A DNA stretch of 64,000 nt from Gammaproteobacteria bacterium (GTDB taxonomy: Bacteria > Pseudomonadota > Gammaproteobacteria > Ga0077536), in NCBI GenBank assembly GCA_016209015.1, contig JACQWY010000038.1:109480-173479 (forward strand), given 5' to 3'. Below are positions 35,407-45,421 of the stretch, piece by piece. Below the pieces are notes generated by a model. It searched no databases. It saw nothing but the letters and a program-made list of their open reading frames with translations, and was not told where the DNA came from. The stretch's first letter is position 1. Each line of letters opens with the position of its first letter. The translations under genes and the position numbers were made by a program.

Positions 35407-37035
35407 TTATACCTGCCCCGCCGGCTGTGCCATACGCTCGAACCGGACGCCGAGCAGCCATAGCGCGGCGGCATACACCGCCCCGCCGGCACCGATCGCG
35501 AGCGCGAGACGGAGCGCGCGACCGGCGGCATGACGCTCGAGCCAGGGGCCGGCATCGCCCGCCGCGAACCACACCGCGAACGCCATCGCGGCAGTCGCTC
35601 CGGTCACCTGGAGCAGGAAGCGCGTCCAGCCCGGCGCGGGCCGATAGCTGCCGTCCCGGCGCAGCGCCCGCAGCAGCAGGCCCGCGTTCAACGCCGCGGA
35701 CAGCGAGGTCGCGAGCGCGAGCCCGGCGTGCGCGAGCGGAAACATCAGCGCGACGTTCAGCACGAGGTTCGCGAGCATGGCGATCGTCGCCGCCCGCACG
35801 GGGGTGCGCATGTCCTGACGCGAATAGAAACCCGGCGCGAGGATCTTGATGAGCACGAAGCCGGTCAGGCCCGACGCGTAGGCGACGAGGCTGCGGGCGG
35901 CCATGGTGACGTCGTGCGAGGTCAGCGCGCCGTACTGGAAGAGCGTGCTGACGAGCGGCACGGCGAGCACCGCGAGCCCGACGGCCGCCGGCAGGGTCAC
36001 GAGCACGACGAGCCTGAGCGCCCAGTCGAGCGTCGCCGAGAAGTGCTCCGCGCGCCCGTCCGCGTGTTGCAACGAGAGATGCGGGAGGATCACGGTGCCG
36101 AGCGCGACCCCGAAGATGCCGAGCGGGAATTCGACGAGCCGGTCGGAGTAATAGAGCCACGAAATGCTGCCCGTCCGCAGGAACGAGGCCATGAGCGTGT
36201 CGACGAGCAGGTTGATCTGCCCGACGGAGACGCCGAACAGCGCGGGCGCCATCAGCGCGAGGATCCGCCGCACCCCGGGGTGCCGGAAATCGAGCCGGGG
36301 CACGGGCCGGAGACCGAGCTTGAGCACCGCGCCGAACTGCAGCGCGAGTTGCAGCGCCCCGCCGACGAGCACGCCGCACGCGAGCCCGAGCACCGGTTCG
36401 GCGAGCCGCGGCGAGAGCAGCAGCGCCGCGGCGATCATCGCGACATTGAGCAGCGCCGGGGTCACGGCCGGTATCGAGAAACGGCCGTAGGTGTTCAGCA
36501 CGCTGCCGAATAGCGCCGTCAGGGAGATGAACAGCAGGTAGGGAAACGTGATCCGGAGCAGGCTCACCGTCAGCGCGTAATGACCGGGCTGATGGACGAA
36601 GCCCGGCGCGAACAGCCAGATGACGGCGGGCGCGGCGAGGATGCCGACGACGACGGTGGCGAGAACGGCCGCCGTCATGATGCCGAAGATCGCATCGACG
36701 AGGCCGGCGATTTCGCGCGGATGGTCCCCGCTCCGATACGTCGTGAAAACCGGGACGAACGCCTGCGCGAACGCGCCTTCCGCGAACAGCCGGCGAAAGA
36801 AGTTCGGGATCTTGAAGGCGACGAAGAACGCGTCGCTCGCCACCGACGCGCCGAACACCCCGGCGATGATCTGATCCCGCACGAAACCGAGGACGCGCGA
36901 GACGAGCGTCATCTGCCCGACGACCGCGAGCGAGCTCAAGAGCTTGCGGCTCAGGACCCGGCCCTCCGCACTTCGGCCGCGCTCCGCCAGGCGGCGCCCA
37001 AGCCCATGGCGCGGTTGACATTCCGGCCGTTCCAT
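35407..37035 (-). CDS. murJ: Lipid II flippase MurJ
   Basis: A 542-residue polytopic membrane protein of the MOP superfamily, about 14 helices, exporting lipid II for peptidoglycan synthesis. The N-terminal LVSRVLGFVRDQIIAGVFGAS and SDAFFVAFKIPNFFRRLFAEGAFAQAFVPVF are diagnostic, with the latter's GAFAQAFVPV-like loop. The first 27 residues before SRKLLSSL are an extension compared with usual MurJ; an alternative non-ATG start nearer SRKLL is possible. It diverges from rpsT with only 44 bases between the starts, so the promoters overlap. The murJ/rpsT pairing is common in gammaproteobacteria. Confidence 0.94.
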   Translation of the reverse strand: MERPECQPRHGLGRRLAERGRSAEGRVLSRKLLSSLAVVGQMTLVSRVLGFVRDQIIAGVFGASVASDAFFVAFKIPNFFRRLFAEGAFAQAFVPVFTTYRSGDHPREIAGLVDAIFGIMTAAVLATVVVGILAAPAVIWLFAPGFVHQPGHYALTVSLLRITFPYLLFISLTALFGSVLNTYGRFSIPAVTPALLNVAMIAAALLLSPRLAEPVLGLACGVLVGGALQLALQFGAVLKLGLRPVPRLDFRHPGVRRILALMAPALFGVSVGQINLLVDTLMASFLRTGSISWLYYSDRLVEFPLGIFGVALGTVILPHLSLQHADGRAEHFSATLDWALRLVVLVTLPAAVGLAVLAVPLVSTLFQYGALTSHDVTMAARSLVAYASGLTGFVLIKILAPGFYSRQDMRTPVRAATIAMLANLVLNVALMFPLAHAGLALATSLSAALNAGLLLRALRRDGSYRPAPGWTRFLLQVTGATAAMAFAVWFAAGDAGPWLERHAAGRALRLALAIGAGGAVYAAALWLLGVRFERMAQPAGQV

Positions 37036-37079
37036 CGCATATTGCCGCGCCCTTCATCCCTCGCTTTGTGGAGTAGACC

Positions 37080-37343
37080 TTGGCAAATACAGCGCAGGCG
37101 CGCAAACGCGCACGTCAGTCCGAGAAACGCCGGTTGCACAACGCCAGCCGCAAAACGCTGCTGCGGACCCGCATCAAGAACGTCGTCAAAGCCATCGACA
37201 GCGGTGATCGCGCCGCGGCGGTGGACGCCTATACGAAGGCGGTGCCCGTCATCGATCGCATGGTGGGTTCGAATCTGATCGCGAAGAATACGGCCTCCCG
37301 TCACAAGGCCCGCCTGAACGCCCGCATCAAAGCGATGGGCTGA
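37080..37343 (+). CDS. rpsT: 30S ribosomal protein S20
   Basis: An 87-residue basic protein: ANTAQARKRARQSEKRRLHN at the N-terminus and TASRHKARLNARIKAMG at the end are standard S20. The start codon is TTG at 37080; no in-frame ATG or GTG would give a full-length protein. E. coli rpsT also starts with UUG and uses it for autogenous control, so the same is likely here. Monocistronic, divergent from murJ, and followed by a GC-rich hairpin before the convergent proB gene. Confidence 0.98.
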   Translation: MANTAQARKRARQSEKRRLHNASRKTLLRTRIKNVVKAIDSGDRAAAVDAYTKAVPVIDRMVGSNLIAKNTASRHKARLNARIKAMG

Positions 37344-37358
37344 GGCCCGTCCGCCCGG

Positions 37359-37378
37359 GGAGCGGCGTCCGCCGCTCC
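37359..37378. terminator. GC-rich hairpin between rpsT and proB
   Basis: GGAGCGGCG at 37359-37367 and CGCCGCTCC at 37370-37378 are exact inverted repeats that would give an 8-base stem with a 4-base loop. No T-run follows on either side, so it is a weak terminator candidate serving the two convergent genes. Confidence 0.4.
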
Positions 37379-37380
37379 GC

Positions 37381-39644
<2,264 letters not shown>

Positions 39645-39902
39645 TCAGGCCGCGACGACGCTGACGTAGGTACGGTTCTTCGGGCCCTTGGCTTCGAAGA
39701 GGACCTTGCCGTCGCTCGTCGCGAACAGGGTGTGGTCACGGCCCAGGCCGACGTTCGCGCCCGGATGGAAGTGCGTGCCGCGCTGGCGGACGATGATGGC
39801 GCCGGCGCCGACGGCCTGGCCGCCGAAGCACTTCACGCCGAGGCGCTTGGATTGGGAGTCGCGGCCGTTACGCGTGCTGCCGCCTGCTTTCTTGTGCGCC
39901 AT
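39645..39902 (-). CDS. rpmA: 50S ribosomal protein L27
   Basis: An 85-residue protein: [23 protein letters not shown] at the N-terminus is classic L27, followed by [23 protein letters not shown]. No N-terminal extension of the Firmicutes type is present. It follows rplU by six bases on the same strand, as usual, and is followed by a strong terminator hairpin. Confidence 0.98.
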   Translation of the reverse strand: MAHKKAGGSTRNGRDSQSKRLGVKCFGGQAVGAGAIIVRQRGTHFHPGANVGLGRDHTLFATSDGKVLFEAKGPKNRTYVSVVAA

Positions 39903-39908
39903 GGCTGA

Positions 39909-40223
39909 TTACCCTTTGACGATTTGATTGATTTCGACTTTGGTGAAATTCTGGCGGTGGCCCATCTGTTTGCGATGGTGCTTGCGGCGCTTGAATTTCA
40001 CGATGCGGATCTTGTCGCCGCGGCCGTGCTCGAGGACGGTGGCGGTGACTTTCGCGCCCGCGAGGAGCGGACGGCCGACTTCGGTGCCCTCGGGCGCGCT
40101 GATCAGCAGGACCTCGCTGAATTCGATGACGTCGCCGGGGTTGCCCGGGAGGGTTTCCACCCGCAGCTTTTCACCTGCGGTAACGCGGTACTGCTTACCG
40201 CCGGTCTTGATAATCGCGTGCAT
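39909..40223 (-). CDS. rplU: 50S ribosomal protein L21
   Basis: A 104-residue protein: HAIIKTGGKQYRVTAGEKL at the N-terminus and the basic FKRRKHHRKQMGHRQNFT near the C-terminus are the L21 signatures. First gene of the rplU-rpmA(-obgE-proB) unit and divergent from ispB, with about 175 bases between the starts, where both promoters should lie. The same rplU/ispB divergence occurs in E. coli. Confidence 0.98.
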   Translation of the reverse strand: MHAIIKTGGKQYRVTAGEKLRVETLPGNPGDVIEFSEVLLISAPEGTEVGRPLLAGAKVTATVLEHGRGDKIRIVKFKRRKHHRKQMGHRQNFTKVEINQIVKG

Positions 40224-40399
40224 TGCGCCTGAGCTCTCCGGAGTTGCTGGTGCCGCCCGGGTCCGGGCGAGCGCGCGATTTTACGTAATCCGCCCCCCGA
40301 TAACAAGCGCCCGACGGAATCCAAGGCTCGGTTCCGATGGCATTTTCCCCCCGCTCTTGGCAAGATGAGCGCCCCTGAGCTGCCCCCCAATTCGCACTT

Positions 40400-41395
40400 A
40401 TGTCCCTCGAGACGAACTCGGCCACTGCTGATCTCGAACGCATCCGCGTCCTGATTGAGGACGACATGGTCGCCGTCGACAAGCTCATCAAGACCCGGCT
40501 CTACTCCGAGGTGGTGCTCATCAATCAATTGAGCCACTACATCATCGGCAGCGGCGGCAAGCGCCTCCGCCCCCTCCTCGCGCTGATTTGCGCAAAGGCC
40601 GCGGGCTATCAGGGCACGCGTCACATCGACATCGCCGTGATCATCGAATTGATCCACACCGCGACGCTGCTGCACGACGACGTCGTCGACTCCTCGCGCA
40701 TGCGCCGTGGCCGCGAGACCGCGAATCTCGTGTGGGGCAACGAGGCGAGCGTGCTGGTCGGCGATTTCCTCTACTCGCGCGCTTTCCAGATGATGGTCGA
40801 CATCCAGAACATGCGCGTGCTGGAAATCCTCGCGAACGCGACGAACACGATTGCCGAGGGCGAGGTCATGCAGCTCGTCAACTGTCACGATCCGGAGACG
40901 ACGGAGCAGCGCTATCTCGACACGATCCGCTTCAAGACCGCGAAGCTCTTCGAGGCGGCTGCGCAGCTCGGCGTCGTCATCAGCGGCGGCGATCCAGAGG
41001 TCGAGCACGCCATGGCCGCGTACGGGCGCCATCTCGGCACGGCGTTCCAGCTCGTCGACGACGCGCTCGATTACAGCGCATCTCCGCAGGAGCTCGGCAA
41101 GAACATCGGCGACGATCTCGCGGAAGGCAAACCGACGCTGCCGCTGCTCTATGCCATGTGGCGCGGCACGCCGGAACAGGCCGGCATCGTGCGCGAGGCT
41201 ATCGAACAGGGCGGACGCGATCGCATCGAGGAAATCTCGAAGGCAATTGAATCCACCGGCGCCATCACTTACACTTTCGCGCTCGCTGAGGCCGAGGCCG
41301 GCGAAGCGCAACGCGCGCTCGCGAACGTGCCGCACTCGCCGTACTTCGAAGCCTTGCAGGCCTTGGCGCGTTTCGCGGTGCATCGCAGTTCATAA
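40400..41395 (+). CDS. ispB: Polyprenyl (octaprenyl) diphosphate synthase
   Basis: A 331-residue trans-prenyltransferase for the ubiquinone side chain. The first aspartate-rich motif is LLHDDVVDSSRMRRG, the second is FQLVDDALDYS, and GGKRLRPLLALICAKA is the conserved IPP-binding block. A small residue at the chain-length position before the first motif agrees with long-chain products. It is divergent from rplU, as in E. coli. tRNA-Pro follows within 25 bases of the stop. Chain length cannot be fixed from sequence alone. Confidence 0.94.
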   Translation: MSLETNSATADLERIRVLIEDDMVAVDKLIKTRLYSEVVLINQLSHYIIGSGGKRLRPLLALICAKAAGYQGTRHIDIAVIIELIHTATLLHDDVVDSSRMRRGRETANLVWGNEASVLVGDFLYSRAFQMMVDIQNMRVLEILANATNTIAEGEVMQLVNCHDPETTEQRYLDTIRFKTAKLFEAAAQLGVVISGGDPEVEHAMAAYGRHLGTAFQLVDDALDYSASPQELGKNIGDDLAEGKPTLPLLYAMWRGTPEQAGIVREAIEQGGRDRIEEISKAIESTGAITYTFALAEAEAGEAQRALANVPHSPYFEALQALARFAVHRSS

Positions 41396-41415
41396 TCTGC
41401 GGCATCGATCCAATT

Positions 41416-41492
41416 CGGGGTGTAGCTCAGTCTGGTAGAGCACTGCCTTCGGGAGGCAGGGGTCGTAGGTTCGAATCCTGTCACCCCGACCA
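41416..41492 (+). tRNA. tRNA-Pro (anticodon CGG)
   Basis: Acceptor CGGGGTG pairs with CACCCCG; the D-arm is GCTCAGTCTGGTAGAGC, the anticodon stem CTGCC/GGCAG with loop TTCGGGA, and the T-arm includes GGTTCGAATCC. The anticodon CGG reads CCG (proline). Discriminator A and an encoded CCA end the gene at 41492. It is 77 nt including CCA. Confidence 0.96.
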
Positions 41493-41854
41493 AAATTCCC
41501 GCGCCGGTCGCGATGGTTCCGGAACTCCGGCCATCCGGCCGGCCGTTCCGTATTCCGGTCCACCCTCACCCCATTGCCTCGACGCCGGCCGACCGGGCGT
41601 CGGCGCTGAGGTTTGCGGAGGTGGATTTTGTTAAGATGCGCCACCTTGCCGGTGCGCAGCGCGGGCGGGACGCGAGGCGTCCCGAATCGCACGCGATCAC
41701 TGCACCGCGCGGGCCGGTCGTGGCAGGCAACCTGACGCTGGGGGGCGTGACGGTTCCGTGCCGCCGGATGCGGTAATAAGAATGGCGTCCGGGACGGAGT
41801 CGGCCTCCGTCGATCACATGCGACGCCTATTGAGGTTCGGAGTCGACAAGCATC
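41493..41854. promoter_or_regulatory. 362-base region before the hopanoid/phosphonate operon
   Basis: No gene is found between tRNA-Pro and the squalene synthase start. A TAATAAGAAT stretch near 41774 could be a -10 box about 80 bases before the first start, and a TTAAGAT near 41631 is another candidate; matching -35 boxes are weak. The promoter of the long operon through 49303 most likely lies here. Confidence 0.4.
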
Positions 41855-42949
41855 GTGGCCACGAGTCCCAGCACTGCGGACGAAGCGTTCCAGAACGACA
41901 TTCTCCAGCACGTCTCGCGCACGTTCGCGCTGACGATCCCGGTGCTGCCGCCGCAGCTCTCGCGCGCGGTCGCGAATGCCTATCTGCTGTGCCGGATCGC
42001 CGACACGATCGAGGACGATGCCGATCTCGGCTTCGACGCGAAGCGCCATTATTCGCAACTCTTCCTCGCGCTCGTGCGCGGCGAAGGCGACATCGCCGCG
42101 TTCGGCCCCATACTCGCACCTCAGCTCGCCGCGCACACGCTCGATGCCGAGCGCGAGCTCATCGCGCACACCGACGCGGTGCTGCGTATCACGCACAGTC
42201 TCAATGCCGCCCAGCGGGAGGCACTGGAACGCTGTGTGCGGATCATGACGGATGGCATGGTGTTCTATCAGGGCCAGGAGACGCTCGACGGTGTCGAGAA
42301 CCAGCCGGCGATGGATCGCTACTGCTACTACGTCGCCGGCGTGGTCGGCGAAATGCTGACCGATCTGTTCGTCGATCACTGTCCCGAGCTCGCGCCGCGC
42401 AAGCCCGAGCTGATGCGGCTCGCAGTGTCGTTCGGACAGGGGCTGCAGATGACGAACATCCTCAAGGACATCTGGGAAGATCGGGCGCGCGGCGCGTGCT
42501 GGCTGCCGCGCGACGAATTCGTCCGTCGCGGCATCCAGTTGAGCCGGCTCGCGCCCGGCGAAGGCGGCGCCGGCTACCAGGACGCGCTCCGCCACCTGGT
42601 GGGCATCGCGCACGGCCATCTGCGCAATGCGCTCGGGTACACGCTCGAGATGCCGGTGCGCGAGACCGGGATCCGCAATTTCTGCCTGTGGGCGCTCGGC
42701 ATGGCCGTGCTGACGCTGCGCAAGATCGACGAGACTCCGAACTTCACGAGCGGTCAGGACGTGAAGATCTCCAGACGCAGCGTGAAGACGACAGTCATGC
42801 TCTCGAGGCTCGCCGTGAAATCGAACGTCGCGCTGCGCGCGCTGTTCGCATTCGCTTCGCTGGGTCTGCCGCAGCAGCGCGTCGTCGCCCAGGCTCCCGC
42901 ACTCACCGATTCGTCCGCGCAGCCCCGCCAGGCGCCGGGCTCCCCGTGA
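41855..42949 (+). CDS. Squalene/phytoene synthase family protein, probable squalene synthase
   Basis: A 364-residue head-to-head prenyl synthase with the squalene synthase look: FALTIPVLPPQLSRAVANAY, the first aspartate motif RIADTIEDDAD, DRYCYYVAGVVGEMLTDLF, and the second motif QMTNILKDIWEDRARGACWLP. The YCYYVAGxVG stretch and length are closer to single-enzyme squalene synthases than to the shorter HpnC/HpnD pair, so it may make squalene from farnesyl diphosphate by itself. GTG start at 41855. Its stop overlaps hpnG by 4 bases, which ties it to hopanoid synthesis. No HpnE-like oxidase is seen. Confidence 0.85.
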   Translation: MATSPSTADEAFQNDILQHVSRTFALTIPVLPPQLSRAVANAYLLCRIADTIEDDADLGFDAKRHYSQLFLALVRGEGDIAAFGPILAPQLAAHTLDAERELIAHTDAVLRITHSLNAAQREALERCVRIMTDGMVFYQGQETLDGVENQPAMDRYCYYVAGVVGEMLTDLFVDHCPELAPRKPELMRLAVSFGQGLQMTNILKDIWEDRARGACWLPRDEFVRRGIQLSRLAPGEGGAGYQDALRHLVGIAHGHLRNALGYTLEMPVRETGIRNFCLWALGMAVLTLRKIDETPNFTSGQDVKISRRSVKTTVMLSRLAVKSNVALRALFAFASLGLPQQRVVAQAPALTDSSAQPRQAPGSP

Positions 42950-43692
42950 CTCCTGCCGCCGCCCGCTCCACGCCGACCGGATCGGCGACGCCCGCGATCC
43001 CGCCGCGGCCGGCGATCGTGGCGGCGCTGCACGACGAAGCCCGTACGCTGGTCGTGCGCGGTGCGCCGCGGCCGGACGCGGTCCGCGCCGAAATCTCCGG
43101 CGTCGGGTTCGAACGTGCGACACGCACGGGGCGCGCGCTCGTTGCGCGCGGCGCGACCGCACTCATGTCGTGGGGCACGGCCGGCGCGCTCGACGTCGCG
43201 GCGCGTCCCGGCGAGGTCTTGATTTACCGCGCCGTGCGCTGGCGCGACGGCGCGGAATACGCCTGCGATCCCGCCTGGGTCGCGGCGCTCGCCGTCCGCC
43301 TTGCTCCCCTCGCACCGCGCGTCGTGCTCGGCTTGAGCTCGCCGCATGCGGTGTTCGACGAAGCCGAGCGTCGCGCCCTCCACGCCGCGACCGGCGCGAC
43401 CGCCGTCGACATGGAAACCGCCGCGCTCGCTGCCGTCGCGGCGGACGCCGGCATACCGTTCGTCGCCCTGCGTTGCGTCGTCGATCCGGTCGGCTTCGCC
43501 GTCCCGCGCAGCGCGATCGCCGGGCTCGCACCGGACGGCACGTCGCGCCCCGGACGCACGATCGCCACGCTCGTCAAACGTCCCTACGAGCTGCCCGATC
43601 TGCTGCGCCTCGCGTCCTGGTACCGGCTCGCCTTGAAGCAATTGCGGGCCGCCGCCGGACACTGCCGGCCCGATTTCGCGTACCGCCCATGA
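42946..43692 (+). CDS. hpnG: Hopanoid-associated nucleoside phosphorylase HpnG
   Basis: A 248-residue member of the PNP/UDP phosphorylase family that matches HpnG, which removes adenine from adenosylhopane to give (phospho)ribosylhopane. MSWGTAGALD is the phosphate-binding region, VDMETAALAAVAADAGIPFVALRC holds the catalytic ME pair, and DELPDLLRLA-like ending (YELPDLLRLASWYRLALKQL) suits HpnG. GTG start within the squalene synthase stop; 4-base overlap with hpnA. The gene follows HpnH chemically, though hpnH lies 8 kb downstream here. Confidence 0.85.
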   Translation: MTPAAARSTPTGSATPAIPPRPAIVAALHDEARTLVVRGAPRPDAVRAEISGVGFERATRTGRALVARGATALMSWGTAGALDVAARPGEVLIYRAVRWRDGAEYACDPAWVAALAVRLAPLAPRVVLGLSSPHAVFDEAERRALHAATGATAVDMETAALAAVAADAGIPFVALRCVVDPVGFAVPRSAIAGLAPDGTSRPGRTIATLVKRPYELPDLLRLASWYRLALKQLRAAAGHCRPDFAYRP

Positions 43693-44672
43693 CCGTACTC
43701 GTCACCGGCGCCACGGGTTTCGTCGGCAGTGCCGTCGCGCGACTCCTGCTCGCGCGCGGCGCGACGGTGCGCGTGCTCGCACGCCCCGGCAGCGACCGCC
43801 GCAATCTGCAGGGCCTCGCGGTGGAGGTCGCGGAAGGCGATTTGCGCGATCGGGCCTCGCTCGAACGCGCGCTCGCGGGCTGCGAAGCGCTGTTCCACGT
43901 CGCCGCCGATTACCGGCTGTGGACGAAGCACCCCGAAGAGCTCATGACGGCAAACGTCGACGGTACCCGCCAGCTCATGCAGGCGGCGCTCGCCGCGGGC
44001 ACGCGCCGCGTCGTCTACACGAGCAGCGTCGCGACGCTCGGCATCCGCACCGACGGTACGCCCGGCGACGAGGACACACCGGTCACGCTCGCCGACATGA
44101 TCGGCGTCTACAAACGCTCGAAGTTCCTCGCCGAGCGGGGCATCGACGAGCTCGTCGCGAACGCCGGTCTGCCCGCCGTGATTGTGAATCCCTCGACACC
44201 GATCGGCCCACGTGACATCAAACCGACGCCGACCGGCCGCGTGATCCGCGATGCCGCCGCCGGACGCATTCCGGCTTACGTCGACACCGGGCTCAACATC
44301 GTGCACGTCGACGACGTCGCGGCCGGACACCTGCTCGCCTTCGAACGCGGCACGATCGGACGCCGTTACATCCTCGGCGGCGAAGACCTCGCCCTGCGCG
44401 ACATCCTCGGCGAAATTGCGCGGCTGTGCGGCCGCCGTCCGCCGCGCATCGAGCTGCCGCGCACGCTGCTGTATCCGATCGGCTGGATCTCCGAGCAGTG
44501 GGCCGCCCTCACGAACGGCGCCGAGCCGCAGGTCACGGTCGACGGCCTGAAGATGTCGAAGAAGAAGATGTTCTTCGACTCCGGACGCGCACGGCGCGAG
44601 CTCGGCTATGCGCACCGCCCGGCACGCGAAGCACTCGCGGACGCCGTGCGCTGGTTCGAGGAATGCCGATGA
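43689..44672 (+). CDS. hpnA: Hopanoid-associated sugar epimerase HpnA
   Basis: A 327-residue extended SDR. TVLVTGATGFVGSAVARLL gives the NAD-binding GxxGxxG; the Tyr-x-x-x-Lys is in VYKRSKFLAE; NIVHVDDVAAGHLLAFE and RRYILGGEDLALRDIL match HpnA. HpnA genes accompany hopanoid loci and are annotated as sugar epimerases; their exact reaction is not established. ATG starts within the hpnG stop (4-base overlap), and the next gene, a nucleotidyltransferase of the phosphonate set, starts within its own stop. So hopanoid and phosphonate genes share one translationally coupled chain. Confidence 0.88.
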   Translation: MTVLVTGATGFVGSAVARLLLARGATVRVLARPGSDRRNLQGLAVEVAEGDLRDRASLERALAGCEALFHVAADYRLWTKHPEELMTANVDGTRQLMQAALAAGTRRVVYTSSVATLGIRTDGTPGDEDTPVTLADMIGVYKRSKFLAERGIDELVANAGLPAVIVNPSTPIGPRDIKPTPTGRVIRDAAAGRIPAYVDTGLNIVHVDDVAAGHLLAFERGTIGRRYILGGEDLALRDILGEIARLCGRRPPRIELPRTLLYPIGWISEQWAALTNGAEPQVTVDGLKMSKKKMFFDSGRARRELGYAHRPAREALADAVRWFEECR

Positions 44673-45421
44673 GCACGCACGCCATCATGCTCGCCGCGGG
44701 AATGTCACGGCGTCTCGCCGATCCCGGCCGCCCCCCGAAGTCGCTGCTCGAGTTCGGAGGGCGCACGCTGCTGGAGCGCCATTTCGACTGTCTGCGCGCA
44801 CTCGGCATCCGCGAGGTCACGCTCTGCGTCGGCTATCGCCGCGAGCTGTTGGAAGACGTCGCGGCGCGTGCGCCGGGTATCGACGTGCGGTGCGTTCACA
44901 ATCCCGATTTCGAGGAAGGCAGTGTGGTCAGTCTGTGGTCGACGCGCGCTGCGCTGACCGCGGGGCGCGAAGTGATCCTGATGGACGCCGACGTGTTCTA
45001 CGCACCGGAGATCCTGGCCCGTCTCGTGCAGAGTCCCGCGGCCGACTGCCTGTTGATCGATCGCGATTTCGTGCCCGGCGACGAGCCGGTCAAGGTCTGC
45101 GTGCGCGACGGCCGCATCGTGGAATTCCGCAAGCTGCTCGATCCGCTGCTGCGCTACGACTCGTGCGGCGAATCGATCGGCTTCTTCAAGCTCTCGCCCG
45201 CGACCGCGGCCGCACTCGCGGCACGCACCGAGGCCTACGTGGCGGCGGGCCGGCGCAACGAACCCTACGAAGAGCCGCTGCGGGAACTGCTGATCGATGC
45301 GCGATCGGCGTTCCGCTGCGAGGACGTCAGCGGCCTGCCCTGGATTGAAATCGACTTTCCCGAGGACATCGATCGTGCACGCGATAACATCCTGCCTCGA
45401 ATCGACACCGCCCGTGTCTGA
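44669..45421 (+). CDS. NTP transferase, phosphocholine/aminoethylphosphonate cytidylyltransferase-like
   Basis: A 250-residue nucleotidyltransferase. [35 protein letters not shown] is a full NTP-binding motif (LAAGxxxRL...PKxL); [19 protein letters not shown] resembles the N-x-x-x-S-x-x-S-L-W segment of LicC/PntC-type cytidylyltransferases, and [10 protein letters not shown] is the metal-binding part. The family usually activates phosphocholine or 2-aminoethylphosphonate with CTP. It overlaps hpnA by 4 bases and the PEP mutase fusion by 8 bases. In context, CMP-aminoethylphosphonate formation is the best guess; sugar-1-phosphate activation is the alternative. Confidence 0.75.
   Translation: MSTHAIMLAAGMSRRLADPGRPPKSLLEFGGRTLLERHFDCLRALGIREVTLCVGYRRELLEDVAARAPGIDVRCVHNPDFEEGSVVSLWSTRAALTAGREVILMDADVFYAPEILARLVQSPAADCLLIDRDFVPGDEPVKVCVRDGRIVEFRKLLDPLLRYDSCGESIGFFKLSPATAAALAARTEAYVAAGRRNEPYEEPLRELLIDARSAFRCEDVSGLPWIEIDFPEDIDRARDNILPRIDTARV

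Noticed and set aside
34400..37105. 901-residue minus-strand frame ending in RibF
   Set aside because: Residues before MELIRG are a shadow of murJ; the real ribF begins at 35329.
41269..41493. Minus-strand frame reading GFEPTTPASRRQCSTRLSYT
   Set aside because: This is the well-known artefact of translating the antisense strand of a tRNA gene (here tRNA-Pro). Not a gene.
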